Below, piece by piece: positions 22,983 to 34,561 of a stretch of DNA of 64,000 nucleotides. The stretch comes from Isoetes taiwanensis. Lineage: Eukaryota > Streptophyta > Lycopodiopsida > Isoetales > Isoetaceae. The notes under the pieces are model-generated. The model ran no database searches and was not told where the DNA came from. It worked only from the letters and a program-made list of their open reading frames with translations. Location of the stretch: positions 62,001 to 126,000 of the forward strand of contig JAJEKV010000516.1 in the NCBI GenBank assembly GCA_021234155.1, read 5' to 3'. Both the position numbers and the translations under genes were made by a program. Position 1 is the first letter of the stretch, and every line of letters begins with the position of its first letter.

Positions 22983-23290
22983 ATAATATATGTGAAAAGA
23001 ATACGTGTGGCGTTAGGTTTCAACAATTCAAATGCAATGATTGACACACGTGGGATATTTTGGAAAGTATATCAAATATGGAGATTTTGCGATATATAAA
23101 AATGGATTGTGAGGGCCGGTTGTTGTTTTTGGGTATGGTAGCGGTTATGTTCTGGATTGATAGAACTATCCCCATAGTGGACAAGGACTTACAAGACAAA
23201 TCTTGCTAGACATTTGAATTAAGAATATATATTTTTGACCTTTTTGGATGAATTTTAGAATGATTACTAATACTTGGTCATATATATATG
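22983..23290. other. Non-coding segment interrupting the LINE remnant
   Basis: LINE-like minus-strand coding is visible on both sides, but these ~300 AT-rich bases are not LINE-like. They begin near TATATGTGAAAAGAATACGT and end near GGTCATATATATATG. The 15-mer GTGAAAAGAATACGT recurs at about 45826. It may be a small inserted element; no clear inverted ends were found. Confidence 0.3.
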
Positions 23291-24982
23291 CGCTACAATG
23301 CCCAGGAGTAATAAAAGACCATTAAGGATTGCAGACTTTCTCTCCCCAATGGACAAGGTTACAAGACTGGCGGATACCTATAATTGGCCCCAAAGACCTT
23401 TTAGATTTTCTCCAAGGTTAAGTTGCTTAGTCGTCTATATGCCAATTCCATGCCCGACCCTTGTATCAATGTCTTCTTCAAAAGGCCATATTACATCACA
23501 TTTAGCGTGATTCAGCCCAATCCCCAGATATGGGTAAAAGAATCTAAAACTGTTGAAAGGCAGGAAAACTCCCATCATCATACCTTAAGAAAAGAAAGGT
23601 ATCATCCGCATATTGCATAATAGTCGATTTAGATTGGAACACGGAAGAAGTAACCCATTCAAACAATCCCCTCATCATCAAGCTTTTCACCATACGAGGT
23701 TAAGAGATATGCCATGATTATAAAAGGTAAGGAGCAAGGGACACCCCCGCCTAATCCCCTTTCGAGCTCAAAAGAGACGGTATGAACTAGAGCAGAATTT
23801 GATGCCATCTTGTTCAAACCCATAACTAACTCTATAAAGTTTATTTCAAAGCCCATATGAGCCATCACATTTTTAGCCCACTCCACCAAAGAGAGTCATA
23901 GGCTCTAAAATCCGACTTGACATTATACACACTGGCAGGAAGACTTGCACCAATGGAGCCCCTCTCTAGCTGCGTGATAGTTGTCAAAAAATGTTCTGCT
24001 GGAAGAAAAGCTGATTGTTCACATCCAATCAAAGCGGGTTAAGATTGGCTTCAAGCGATTAGCAATGACCTTCATGATTACTTTGTACAACACATTGGTT
24101 AGTGCTATTGGTCTCCATTCATTTAGCACCGGGGCTTATTGACTTTTGGAATCAAGGAGATAAATCCGGTTGCTAGGGCTGGGGTGAAGGTATTTGACCG
24201 CCCATGCTCCCTTTGACCAGCGGTGAAGAATGGCCCAAGTATATCCCAGAATTCGACATAGAACTCTGGAGGGAACCCATCATGTCCTGGCGACTTACCA
24301 GAAGCTAAAGAACACAGAGTCTTGTAGATTTCTACATCACAAGGCTCTTGAAGTAGAAGTTTCCATCAGTCACTATCCGGCCTTGCCTCAACGAGGGAGC
24401 CACCGAGCATCGATTGTAATAGTCATTTGGGGGGGATCTTCTTTGAACAACCCCTCATAAGCGTCACGAAGAAGGATTTAATTTACGCCTCCTCTTTAAG
24501 AACCCGTTCGATCATTAGTAACTGAAGTGATACTATTCTCGGCCAGCCCTTGCTCTGCCAATCTAAAAAACATTTAGAGCTTTCATGATCAACCTCGCGA
24601 TACCATTTGGTCTTAGATCTAATAGCGGCCCTCGAGCCTCTTCCTCTTCTATCGCTTTTATTTCGACCTCTAGCTCTTCCTCAAGTGCCTGATTGGCGAT
24701 ATTAAAGGGATCTAGAATCAAACCTTGTTTAACTTGTCGAACTTGGTTGTATAGGTCAACCTTAGTTTCCCGGAATTTGGTAGCCCGTAGTTTCCCCCAC
24801 TTTTTTATCCAATCCTTCATATCGGCATTTTTCTTGATCCAGGATTTCATACTAGGAAGACCCTCTTCCCTTGATCGTTAGCAATGTATTCTTTGAATGG
24901 TATACAAAGAGATCCTTCCCTAGGAGCCTCAGATTGAATTTAAAGGGGACATTTCCTTTTAAATGCAAGTGAAGGAAGATCT

Positions 24983-25672
24983 TCAAATACTAGTTTTTGT
25001 GGGATATGATCTTGATCGGGAAAAACCCCTTCCACATAGCACAGATCCATAAAGGAAATAACTTGTTAGCCACATAATATCATCTGCAGCGCAACAATAA
25101 ACTCGGCATTCCATTCCTTTTTGTTTATTAGACCATGAAATAGGAAGTATTCGATGGTGGGAGGAGAAGGAAGCCACAATTGTTGAGAAGGGAATCCATG
25201 CCGCGCTCCTCCCCAAGAGGTTTCTATACAAGCCAATCTTTTGATCCCAAACATCCGTCATATTGAGGTCACCACCTAGTACCCAGATTGGCCACCGGGT
25301 TGTGATCACCCAATCCATGATTTCCTTCCATAGAATGGCAGGCTTATTTGTTGCATAAATATTAATCACTCCCCATTGAATCCCATCTCAGATCAAATTG
25401 CCTGACTTTGCCACCTTCCATCTGTCCAAAGATATTGCGGCTTACTAGTTAAACCCTTCCATAAAGTTCCTGTGCCCCCCTTAGTGCCTCCCGGCAAACG
25501 GGTAAAAAGAGGAATCTTGGCTTCCTACCCATGCACCTAAGGAACCGCCTCAAGTCGAAGTCTATGTTTCTGTATAAGTAGGATATCTGCGCTCATCGAT
25601 CTCATTGCTGCTAAAAATCTAGCCCTCTTTAGAGGTCCCTTGATACCTCGAAGGTTCCACGAAATAATCTTC
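24983..25672 (-). pseudogene. LINE ORF2 AP-endonuclease domain remnant
   Basis: The ATG at 25670-25672 begins MKIISWNLRGIKGPLKRARF, the catalytic Asn-bearing opening of L1 endonucleases. The frame stops after about 44 residues and the domain continues in other frames as INIYATNKPAILWKEIMDW, GGDLNMTDVWDQKIG (with the catalytic D-x-N) and SWSNKQKG. The breaks show loss of function. Confidence 0.85.
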
Positions 25673-26512
25673 ATGATTTTTCTATTTGAGTAGCATCATC
25701 CCCTATTACGTACCCCTTATCATTTTTGGTGATACCCAAACCCCTCCAGTTGTGTACCCTCAAACTACTTCCCAACAGGGTTGAATTTTCGAAGGGTCCC
25801 CTAGATTCATACCCATTATTTTGAAAATCCCATAAATTGATATCTACCCACATGACGATCCAAAGTTAGCAAGTTATTGGTTGGATTTTCTTGCCCCCAT
25901 CACCGGTTTCCATATACTTGCCCCCACCTCCCTTTGCACACACCCCCAATTGAGACCCTACACACCCCAATTGAGACCATGTTCTTATAGGAGGATGCAA
26001 AAGTTGTAATGATTGGACCCTTATTTCTCTTACTAGTTGACCCAGAGCTTTATCCCCCTCTCCAACTTCCATGCCCACCCCCCAACCCCATAGTTATGTC
26101 CATAACCACAAACCCCATTTGAGACCCCGTGACTTATAAGAGGATGCAGAGGTTATCATGGTTGGATCCACTTTATAACAGCATCTCCAATAGAGCATTT
26201 TCCCTGGCAAGAATTCCCATACAATTCCCATACAATTCCCACTGCCCAATGCCAGAGCCCATAGCCAGAACTCTTAAATGACACCAAATTGTTTCTATCA
26301 CCTATCATCTGTTTTTGAATTCCCATCTTAAGACAACAACATAAACACGTGTAACAATACACTCTGTAGTTCATGAGATATTTGACAAAGAAAATACAAT
26401 AGCAACCTAGCATATGTAGAGCAACTATTAAGCTCAAAACAGTGCAGCCAGCCTCAACTGGAAAATCGGCTGATGATCAACAGAATAGGCCCATAAGAAA
26501 AATGGGCTAACA

Positions 26513-26905
26513 CTAGGCAAAGCCATTACACAGATAGTTGTATTCCCTTGTTACTATTGAACCAAATACCAAGAGAGCTGATCCATGTTCAATCTTATAT
26601 CCACAAGTCTGATATAATCCAACACTGAAGCCTATCCAGTCTACATTCCTGAACTTCCACACTCGAATCTGTCCACCTACAGATCCTATTCCACCACTTC
26701 TTCTTAGAGGTGTCATCAAATTGACCTGTAAAAAAGAAGCTACAAGACTGCCCATTTGCACAGCCTTTCCAAGCCTTTCCATTTGGTCTGGCCCAGGTCG
26801 AGCAACAAGCAAACATCTATCTTCAAAATGCCAAAGGACAGTGCTCCGCCAAATTGCATTAGGACCAGCCATTGATTTTAGAACATATTTCAACTGTTTA
26901 TAGGA
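26513..26905 (-). CDS. Possible exons of an unrecognised gene
   Basis: A minus-strand frame open to 26513 reads SMAGPNAIWRSTVLWHFEDR and later VGGQIRVWKFRNVDWIGFSV, GLYQTCGYKIEHGSALLVFG and SIVTREYNYL. Its composition is protein-like and not low-complexity. An internal TTTTTACAG/GTCAATTTGATG near 26728 could be a splice acceptor, so the frame may be two exons. I do not recognise a family. It sits between two LINE copies and may be a fragment of a host gene broken by them. Confidence 0.3.
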   Translation of the reverse strand, partial: SYKQLKYVLKSMAGPNAIWRSTVLWHFEDRCLLVARPGPDQMERLGKAVQMGSLVASFLQVNLMTPLRRSGGIGSVGGQIRVWKFRNVDWIGFSVGLYQTCGYKIEHGSALLVFGSIVTREYNYLCNGFA

Positions 26906-27179
26906 ACTATAGAATAGAGACAAGCAAAAGTAACTGCAGGAGCAAAAAGCAAAGTACTGACCGCTTATAAGAGATAAGGCTCCCACCAAATAAACCATTA
27001 CTTTAGTATATTTAATATATGTGGCAGCTCGCATTCTTCATCCCAAAACCGGTAGGATATAATCGGACATCTTGGCGTTAAGCTGCTCGGGTTATCCATT
27101 TATCCCAAGGATTCAAAAGGCTGCCTCTACCAAGCCACTTGAGAGAATTCGTAGATGCCCATAAAGCTGTTTTGCAAGT

Positions 27180-27575
27180 ACCAGAAACGGTCTCCAGAGA
27201 AACCTCTCAAAGGAACTCCATTGTTTCATACAAAATGGAAACAACAGTTCCACCGTGGCTGCATCAATCAGGCCACAGGAAACTAGTTGGCAACGCCAAA
27301 TATTCTGTTGATGCAACTATTGATTGCTCATTTTCACATTGTGACAGATGCCCTCCTACACACGGATGCCCTCCTACAATATCCTTCCAAGTCAGATAAA
27401 TTATAGCCAGCATCGGCTTCAACCAAGTTCCTGTTGCTATCCCCAAGTGCTGCTTCTGATCTAATCCTCCAGAAGAGAGACCCGTCCAAGAAACTCCATT
27501 CTTTTACACAGAATGGAAGCAAGAGCCCCACCGTGACATCTGCCAAGCCATGGGAAGCAAAACCACAGGGGGCAC
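27180..27575 (+). repeat. Diverged internal duplication (~110 bp units)
   Basis: The segment near 27200-27260 (AGGAACTCCATTGTTTCATA, AAAATGGAAACAACAGTTCC, ACCGTGGC) resembles 27487-27545 (AGAAACTCCATTCTTTTACA, GAATGGAAGCAAGAGCCCC, ACCGTGAC). A short exact doublet, GGATGCCCTCCTACA-like, lies between them at 27345-27380. Several open frames overlap, none recognised. Confidence 0.5.
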
Positions 27576-28611
27576 ATGTTACGCTTTCGCAAAAGCGGGG
27601 GCGGCCATGGCGGACCAGCCCTAACCTAGGCGCTCTTCTCCATCCTTAGTGCCCTATATCCAAGTCTTGTTTTTACACCTTTGCAGCCCAAAGATTACCT
27701 TCAAGGGCAAAGGACAACGAGTCTTGATGTAAAGCCGAATTCTATGAAATGAGCGATGTTACATGGTATGTGCATAGGGATCGAAGTAGCTTCTGCGATG
27801 CATACACCTGTACCTTTGTAGCAAGATAGGAAGGGAGAAGTTCAAAAATTTTGTTGTTTGGGGTGCGGGTTAAAGGGAACTCTGCAAGACAGACCCTCTG
27901 TGAGGACCCTTGGATCTAACTGGGAGAATCCGGGGACTATGTCCTTGTGGGATTTGCAAGCCTTGTGGGAGTTATGAAACCTGCAGTCTTTCTGAATTAA
28001 ATCAGTGGAGAACCAAAATTTAGTAAAAAATGAAATGCTTGTAGGCAGCAATATGTTGATAAAAACCTGTAGCTCCTGGTAATGCTCTTTTGGGATTGAG
28101 AATGGGAGGATGAAAAGGTGTAAATAGGATCATGAGGATGGGATGGTAGGATTGAAGTTCAGGGAATTAGGATTTGGTAGGATATTGGATAGAAAATGAT
28201 ATGAATGAAGGTAGTCAAGTTTTGGTGGAAAGCGGGCTCAGAATGAGAGTGTTACCATTTCCCGGTTTAGCTCTTGAATTAGTCTCATCAGGCATTGGTC
28301 GTGGACATGAGGATGATGAGTGTACCATAAGCATCGCCAAACATTTGTGATGGTAATATCATTTAAATGTAGTATTCAAATTGTTGGTCAATCATCCTTA
28401 CGCTATTAATTTCTAGGAACCACCATAGTTGCACCATTAAGTATGTGCCTGAAAAACTCTATTGCCCAATCAATTTTTCGATCTGGGATATCGGGAATGT
28501 CAATGTCTGTGATACCTCGACTAGGCTGTCCATAATCCATCATCGTATCTGAATATCATGAATTAACCTGCCTTACAGGAAAAGTGTATGCTCGGTGGCT
28601 CAAGCGATGTA

Positions 28612-30729
28612 TTAAAATCTACGCTTAAGGCTCATCATGTAATCTAGCGGAAGACAATCTTTGTCGAGAAGAGTAGCATTGCAGTTTAATTTAAACAAAT
28701 GATGAAAGCCTATGAAATGACCAATACTATGCCACTTGTTATCCACAGAATCTCTATCTACATGCATCTGACTAGTTGCAGCCATTTCAATGTCATATAT
28801 AACTTGTGTTTTTATCCAGTGAATGGATATTCTTTTTCCCCCATAATGACATCTATTTCTATGTTTCCATACATTCCATAAAGCAATGAAGCATAAAGAG
28901 TCTGTGAAAGCATCATCATTCATCATGAAATCCAACAAAGTAGCAGGACATAAAATTTTGAATGTATCTTCAAACCATAACCAGAAGGAGGTGAGCTTGA
29001 CACACCCAAAGATATGCTCAAAACTTTCCTCATTACCACAGCCAAGAGGGCAATTTGAATCAATAGGATGAGTGAGATGATTTGAGTGCCTGGAGATCAT
29101 TTCTAAATTAGATAAACTCTTGTTTGCAACAAGCCAAACAAAGTAGGAGATCTTTGGGGGCAGATAGGAATGCCAAATGTTTGTGAAGAGTCTGGTTTCA
29201 GTTTCATCTGAACCCCAATACAATTTTGCCTTTGAAGGCACATGTGATTTGTTTAAACATCTGTAGACTTTTGATACACTATAACTTGGTTTGTCAAATA
29301 AGGTCCAGTCAATAATAATGGGATTAGCCAGAAGGTTGAATGCATGGACCTTGTGCATAATATATCTAAATAGAGTTCTGTCAGAAGAACTACCTCTGAT
29401 TTTGTGCTTCAAAGTAGTCCAGGTAATCCATCTGCCTTGATCCCAGAGATCACCAAGAGTGAGAATATTATAATCTTTCCATTTCTTGTAGAGCTTTTTA
29501 TGTCTGATGGCAAGAGGAGTAGAGTGATCTCTAGAGAAATTGGGATTCCAGAAAATATTAGTGCTGATATGACTGTTTTCCAGGTTGGAATGGTGAAAAG
29601 TCTGATGAACCTTATTCCAGGCAATAATCATGTTTCTCATGAGTGGAGAAATATGGGGGGCAGGTTGCATAGTTGTGAAAGCTGAATGAGGCAAATTATG
29701 AGAGATGGATGTATGATTTTTTGGATGGCTACAGGAAAGCCAGTAGTTGATGAAGATTGAGGCAGGATTATTATTTAAGAATAATGACTTCCAGATGTAC
29801 TTACCTGCTAAGGCATAACTTTGCAAGACCATATTTTTGCATCCCAACCCACCTTGAATTTTGCTTCTGGTAAGTGAAGACCAGTTAACCATATGATGCT
29901 TGCCCCATATGAAGTTTCTCACTATTCTCTCAATCTGAAAATAAATGCATTTGGGAGCTAGGAGTGCAGATGAGAAATAAATGTGGGAGGCTGCAATGAC
30001 ATAGTTTGCAATTAAAGTTCTCCCTGCCAAAGAGAGACAATTGCCATAATTACCAAGTTTCTTTCTAATCCTTTCTACAATGGGATTCCAAAGACATTTG
30101 AGACTAGGATTGAGAGAAAGGGGCATGCCAAGAAGTTGAGTTGTCTCAGTGTCAGTCATACATTTAATGCCAGCAATGCTATCTGTGTTGAAATCCCCAA
30201 TGATAGTACATTTGTTTCTATTCAAGTGAATACCAGAGGCAGAACCAAAATTATGAATGGTCTGCAAGAAAGTTTGAATAATGCTCAAATCATTTTTGAG
30301 GAAACTGAAGGAGTCATCAGCATATTGAAGGATTGATAGATTTGTGATGTTGTCTGGTAAATTTAGACCAACAATATGTCCAGTCGATTGGAGATGAATG
30401 ATGACTCTAGTTAACATTTCTGCAACAGCTAGAAATAAATATGGTGCTAAGGGGCACCCTTGTCTGACACCTCTAGCAAGAGGGAAGAATTGTCCTGGAG
30501 ATCCATTAATGAGCACAGTGGATTGGGATCTGGAGTTAAGCCCCAGGATCAACTGGATGATCTTGTGGCTGAAGCCAAGCTTCTCGAGAGAAAATTTTAA
30601 AAAATCCCATCTGACTGTATCAAAAGCCTTTGAAAAATCTAGCTTTAAGAGAATGCAGTCCTGATTTGTCAGTCTTGTTCCAATGCAAACCCTCCATGGC
30701 AGCAATGTAGTTATCCAGGATGAATCTAT
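28612..30729 (-). pseudogene. LINE ORF2 reverse transcriptase and zinc-finger C-terminus
   Basis: A single open frame runs from the MITE edge to the stop at 28612. RT motifs: LLKLDFSKAFDTVRWDFL (motif with catalytic Asp), GVRQGCPLAPYLF, ILQYADDSFSFL (the YADD pair of Asp), GIHLNRNKC, and LLGMPLSLN. After the RT comes the zf-RVT region SYFVWLVANKSLSN with CPLGCGNEESFEHIFGC, and the end WNVWKHRN near 28850. Just after the MITE, the sequence GLHWNKTD is in another frame, so one break lies near 30675. The opening residues MRLVIYSLI are MITE-derived. Confidence 0.9.
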
Positions 30730-31333
30730 TAGGGAATAAATTACTAATCGCATATTTCTTATTAGCCAGAATGACTTTAGCTAAACTTGCTCGATATTAA
30801 TCCCAAAATTTTCCGTGGTTTAGCTAAACTCTACACATTTTTCCTCTCATACTTTCTAGCGTTTAGCTAAACTAACCCAAACATCATCCCAAAAAGTTCT
30901 ATAGTGTGGCCAACGAAAAATATTAAGCCAAATTACTATACTTGTTTTCAATTGTTTCCACATATTTTAGTCATTTTCTTTATGAAAAGATTCTAAAATA
31001 ATGCTAATTAGCAAAGTCTAGGACTCAAATTAATTTATAATGCTAGAATCTAAACTATTAATCATATATTCCTTATAAACTAGAATGATGTTAGCTAAAC
31101 TAGCCCGAAATTAATTCTAAAAGTTTCTATGGTTTAGCTAAACAATACAAAATTTGACTCTCTTACTTTCTAGTGTTTAGCTAAAGAGCTCTAGGGTTGG
31201 TGGAGTCCCAAAAAGTTAAGCTAAAATTATTATTTTTTCCCAATTTTTTGCATTTACTTTTAGCCAATTTTTTTTTTAAAAATGTGGTAAAAAATCGCCA
31301 AATAGCTAAGTTTAGCCCTTAAATTATTCCATG
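30730..31333. mobile_element. hAT-type MITE, copy 1
   Basis: About 604 bases with the 8-bp target duplication GAATCTAT at 30722-30729 and 31334-31341. Ends: TAGGGAATAAATT and, reverse-complemented, CATGGAATAATTT. It is nearly identical to the copy at 33948-34553, with a few substitutions (for example CCAACGAAAAAT against CCAATCTAAAAAT). The first ~150 bases and a block ~310 bases later resemble each other, so it contains an internal duplication. TTTAGCTAAA palindromes occur at about 30777, 30823, 30862, 31132 and 31176. No coding capacity. Confidence 0.85.
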
Positions 31334-31341
31334 GAATCTAT

Positions 31342-31892
31342 TTGGGAGAAATGCAGATTGATTGGAGCTAATGACTTCGAAGGTGAGTTTTGACCCACAT
31401 TTTGCAATAATTTTTGCACAAACTTTATAAGTTGAATTTGTCAAGGATATTGGCCTCAATCGAGAGAAGGATTGGGGATTGTCAACTTTGGTATCAAAGT
31501 GATAAGTCCAGTGAGAAAAGCTGAGGGTGCAGGTGGTTTGAATTCGAAGCCTTTAATCATAAACATGAAGTCATCCTTGATTATGTCCCGAATTTAAGAT
31601 AAAATTCGGGTGGAAGGCCATCCGGGCGGGACTTTTCCCTTTGGCAAGACTTTTAAGAGTAGTAAAATTTCCTCAATGGAGGGGGTAGCTTCGAGCATTA
31701 GACATTCTGATCTCTTTGTGAAGACCATTATTGATAATCATATCTGAAAATGATTTGGCTTCAACAGTTTGGGTAGGGGTATCAATAGGTTGGGAAAAGA
31801 TTGCAGCATACTTGGAGCAAAAGTAGTTAGATATCTCTTTCTGGTCATCCAAAGTAACATCATTATCATCTTTAATGGAAGAAAGTTGGCTT
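31342..31892 (-). pseudogene. LINE ORF2 linker and RT N-terminal region, frame-broken
   Basis: Fragments in shifting frames read NSKFFLGWLNPGLLKSQLSS, EISNYFCSKYAAIFSQP and later PSAFLTGLITLIPKL, which is the usual approach to an L1 reverse transcriptase. The MITE at 30730-31333 then interrupts the RT. Confidence 0.7.
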
Positions 31893-33044
31893 TTAAGAAG
31901 CCCTGGATTTAGCCACCCCAAAAAAAATTTGGAGTTCCCATGATCCATTTGAAAAGTATTTAAGCTTACATCTGATTGAGGAACCTTTGGCTTCTAATTC
32001 TTCAATGGTCTTGATGGCCATTTCTAGATTCCCCTCTTGCCAGTGGAGCTCAATATTTAGGGGGTCATCCTGAAGTTTCATTCTAACTTCTTTCATATCT
32101 TGAAGATAAGCTCTCTTCTCAGCAAGCTTACTGTCATGAAGGTGTTTAGACCAATTCTTAATCCAGGATTTGGAATCTTTGAAATTGGAATAAAATGCCC
32201 TCATTGAGTTTGTAGATCTAACTCTGGGAAGAGAGTTGTAAAAGGCTTTAAAGTCCTCACAGAATGCAGCAGAGTCAAGGAGGGAGCAATTTAGCTTGAA
32301 GGGGGTGTTTCCATATCTCTTTATAGAAAGCACATGCTTGGTGATTAGAAACTGAGGCTGATGGTCAGAGATGGAGGTACACTCATCACTGTGGACAAAG
32401 CAGTTATCCCAAAAGTCATGATGACTGTTATTAATATAAAATCTGTCGAGTGCACAATAAACCCTATTATTCCCTTCTTGTTTGTTTGACCAGGTATAAG
32501 CTGATGTAGAGGATGGAATATGTTGTAAGAAGTGCATATCAAGCAATAAATCCCATTGAGTTCTCTCATCAGTACACATGTTTAAATCCCTGCCAATTTT
32601 CATGTCCCAGGTTGGAGTGTTGTTGAAGTCACCTGCCATAATCCATGTTTCACAACTCTGAGTTGAGAGCCAGTTGCTAATTGAAAGCCAGGTTGTAGCC
32701 CTAAGTCTAGAGTCAGTTGGAGCATAAATGTTAATGATCCCAAAAGAAATGTCATTATTTTTGAGAACTACTGACTGCCAGGTCTTGCATGGGCTATTGT
32801 AAATCAAACTTTGATTTAGATGCTTCCAAATAATGCACAGCCCACTAGACGTACCTGTGGCTTCAATCCAAATTGAGGAAAACCCAGGGCCTATCCAATC
32901 TGCAAGGTTTGAGCATTCAAAGTTAGGCAGTCTCAGTTCCTGCAGCAGGATAATATCACTGTCATAGTTTCTTATCTGAGATATTACCCTCCTCCTTTTA
33001 AGAGGGCCTTTTATTCCCCTTAGATTCCAACTGAGAATCTTCAT
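31893..33044 (-). pseudogene. LINE ORF2 AP-endonuclease domain
   Basis: The 383-codon frame opens MKILSWNLRGIKGPLKRRRV at 33044. Visible endonuclease motifs: the N in SWNLRG, LLQELRLP (catalytic Glu), IINIYAPTDS, MAGDFNNT (catalytic Asp/Asn), TYTWSNKQEGNN, and SISDHQPQFL (catalytic Asp-His). All expected catalytic residues are present, so the domain itself was recently functional. Near 31893 the frame is lost; the RT-proximal linker continues in 31948-31673 in another frame. Confidence 0.88.
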
Positions 33045-33083
33045 GGAGAGTAAATTTATGGAAGGAGCAGAAGAGAAGGGTGC

Positions 33084-33947
33084 CTAAGTATCCTTTCTGG
33101 ATCTTAGCCTTGTGTTAGCTGCAGGAGTGTTGGAGGAAGTAGGTGCTCTTTGAGTTTTCTTCTTCTTGGCCTTTTTGCTATTAGATTTAGCTATGCTAGT
33201 ACATTTATTATTGGATGTGAGGTAGGCATCATCATCCCAAGTGTTGCCATTGGTGTTGATATTATGTAAAGCATTCTCCTTGTCTAATTCGGTGTCAGCA
33301 GAATCCATATCAACAGGGTTTATGGGATCAGGATTCTCTGCATGATGGGGGCAACTCCAAAACTTTAACTTACAGCAATCTTCATTAGCAGAGTTTGGAT
33401 CAATGGGGCTGAAGTTTATAAGAGCATCATTCAGGATGTTTAACTTGTTATTATTATTACTAGAATCAAATGCAAGGTTTGTTAAGGAAAGATCTTGCCT
33501 AGAAATGATGTGGTCTTGCTGTGAAGAGTCTGCAGATCCAGTCAGTTGTTGAACTTCTGTTGTAGTTGAGTCATGTGAAGCTTGCTGAACTTGATCAACT
33601 GTTGTAGCCTCATCATGTAGCAGACTCTTTTCCCAGAAGGTCGATATATCCCTGATACTACCTACATCTGTTTTATCCCTGACACTACCTACCTCTGTTA
33701 TCTGTGTGAAGGCATCTGACACACTTACAGGCACAACCAATTGCTGTAATTGCCGAGCTATCTCAGAGGAGATGGTGGCATTTGAGTGAGAGGAAACAAT
33801 TTGAGTAAGGTCAAGCAGGTCAACATGAGGCAGTTGAATTTCATTTGTAGGAGGTAGTGGTGATGGAGATGGAAATAAGTTAGGCATGGGAGATTCAGAA
33901 GGGAGATTGGGGTGAGTGGTGGTTTGAGGCAAAACTTCTGAAGAGAT
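33084..33947 (-). pseudogene. LINE ORF1 C-terminal part
   Basis: This is the continuation of ORF1 beyond the MITE: SEVLPQTTTHPNLPSE at the junction, then a Ser/Thr/Asp-rich region, ending with the basic tail SNSKKAKKKKTQRAP and RLRSRKDT and a stop at 33084. The first residues of the long open frame (MRLVIYSLI) come from the MITE end, not from ORF1. The tail may serve in nuclear entry or RNA binding; that is inference. Confidence 0.75.
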
Positions 33948-34553
33948 CAGGGAATAAATTACTAATCGCATATTTCTTATTAGCCAGAATGACTTTAGCT
34001 AAACTTGCTCGATATTAATCCCAAAATTTTCCGTGGTTTAGCTAAACTCTACACATTTTTCCTCTCATACTTTCTAGCGTTTAGCTAAACTAACCCAAAC
34101 ATCATCCCAAAAAGTTCTATAGTGTGGCCAATCTAAAAATATTAAGCCAAATTACTATACTTGTTTTCAATTGTTTCCACATATTTTAGTCATTTTCTTT
34201 ATGAAAAGATTCTAAAATAATGCTAATTAGCAAAGTCTAGGACTCAAATTAATTTATAATGCTAGAATCTAAACTATTAATCATATATTCCTTATAAACT
34301 AGAATGATGTTAGCTAAACTAGCCCGAAATTAATTCTAAAAGTTTCTATGGTTTAGCTAAACAATACAAAATTTGACTCTCTTACTTTCTAGTGTTTAGC
34401 TAAAGAGCTCTAGGGTTGGTGCAGTCCCCAAAAAAGTTAAGCTAAAATTATTATTTTTTTCCCAATTTTTTGCATTTACTTTAGCCAATTTTTTTTCGAA
34501 AATGTGGTAAAAAATCGCCAAATAGCTAAGTTTAGCCCTTAAATTATTCCATG
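33948..34553. mobile_element. hAT-type MITE, copy 2
   Basis: About 606 bases, nearly identical to 30730-31333. The 8-bp target duplication GAAGAGAT flanks it (33940-33947 and 34554-34561). Ends: CAGGGAATAAATT on the left and, reverse-complemented, CATGGAATAATTT on the right, 11 of 13 matching. The 8-bp duplication with a CA.GG terminus is the hAT signature. Inside, the palindrome GTTTAGCTAAAC recurs. No transposase is coded, so it is non-autonomous. It sits within ORF1 of the LINE. Confidence 0.85.
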
Positions 34554-34561
34554 GAAGAGAT

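Larger units (their letters stand above)
21306..26100 (-). mobile_element. Decayed L1-type non-LTR retrotransposon (LINE)
   Basis: On the minus strand, in order: a possible ORF1 end (26078-25680); the ORF2 start at 25672 (MKIISWNLRGIKGPLKR, an AP-endonuclease opening); endonuclease traces to 24983 (GGDLNMT, SWSNKQKG); an RT approach near 24300 (GHDGFPPEFYVEFWDILG); an RT core 23950-23590 with a YADD-type motif (IMQYADDTFLFL near 23600); post-RT sequence to 22690; and a zf-RVT-like end at 22005-21505. A T run at 21306-21320 on the plus strand is the element's poly(A) tail and fixes the 3' end. Stops and frame breaks are frequent, so it is dead. Same ORF2 opening as the LINE at 28.6-36.5 kb. 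Confidence 0.85.

Noticed and set aside
29404..30664. Plus-strand open frames over the LINE RT
   Set aside because: Antisense shadows of a well conserved RT frame.
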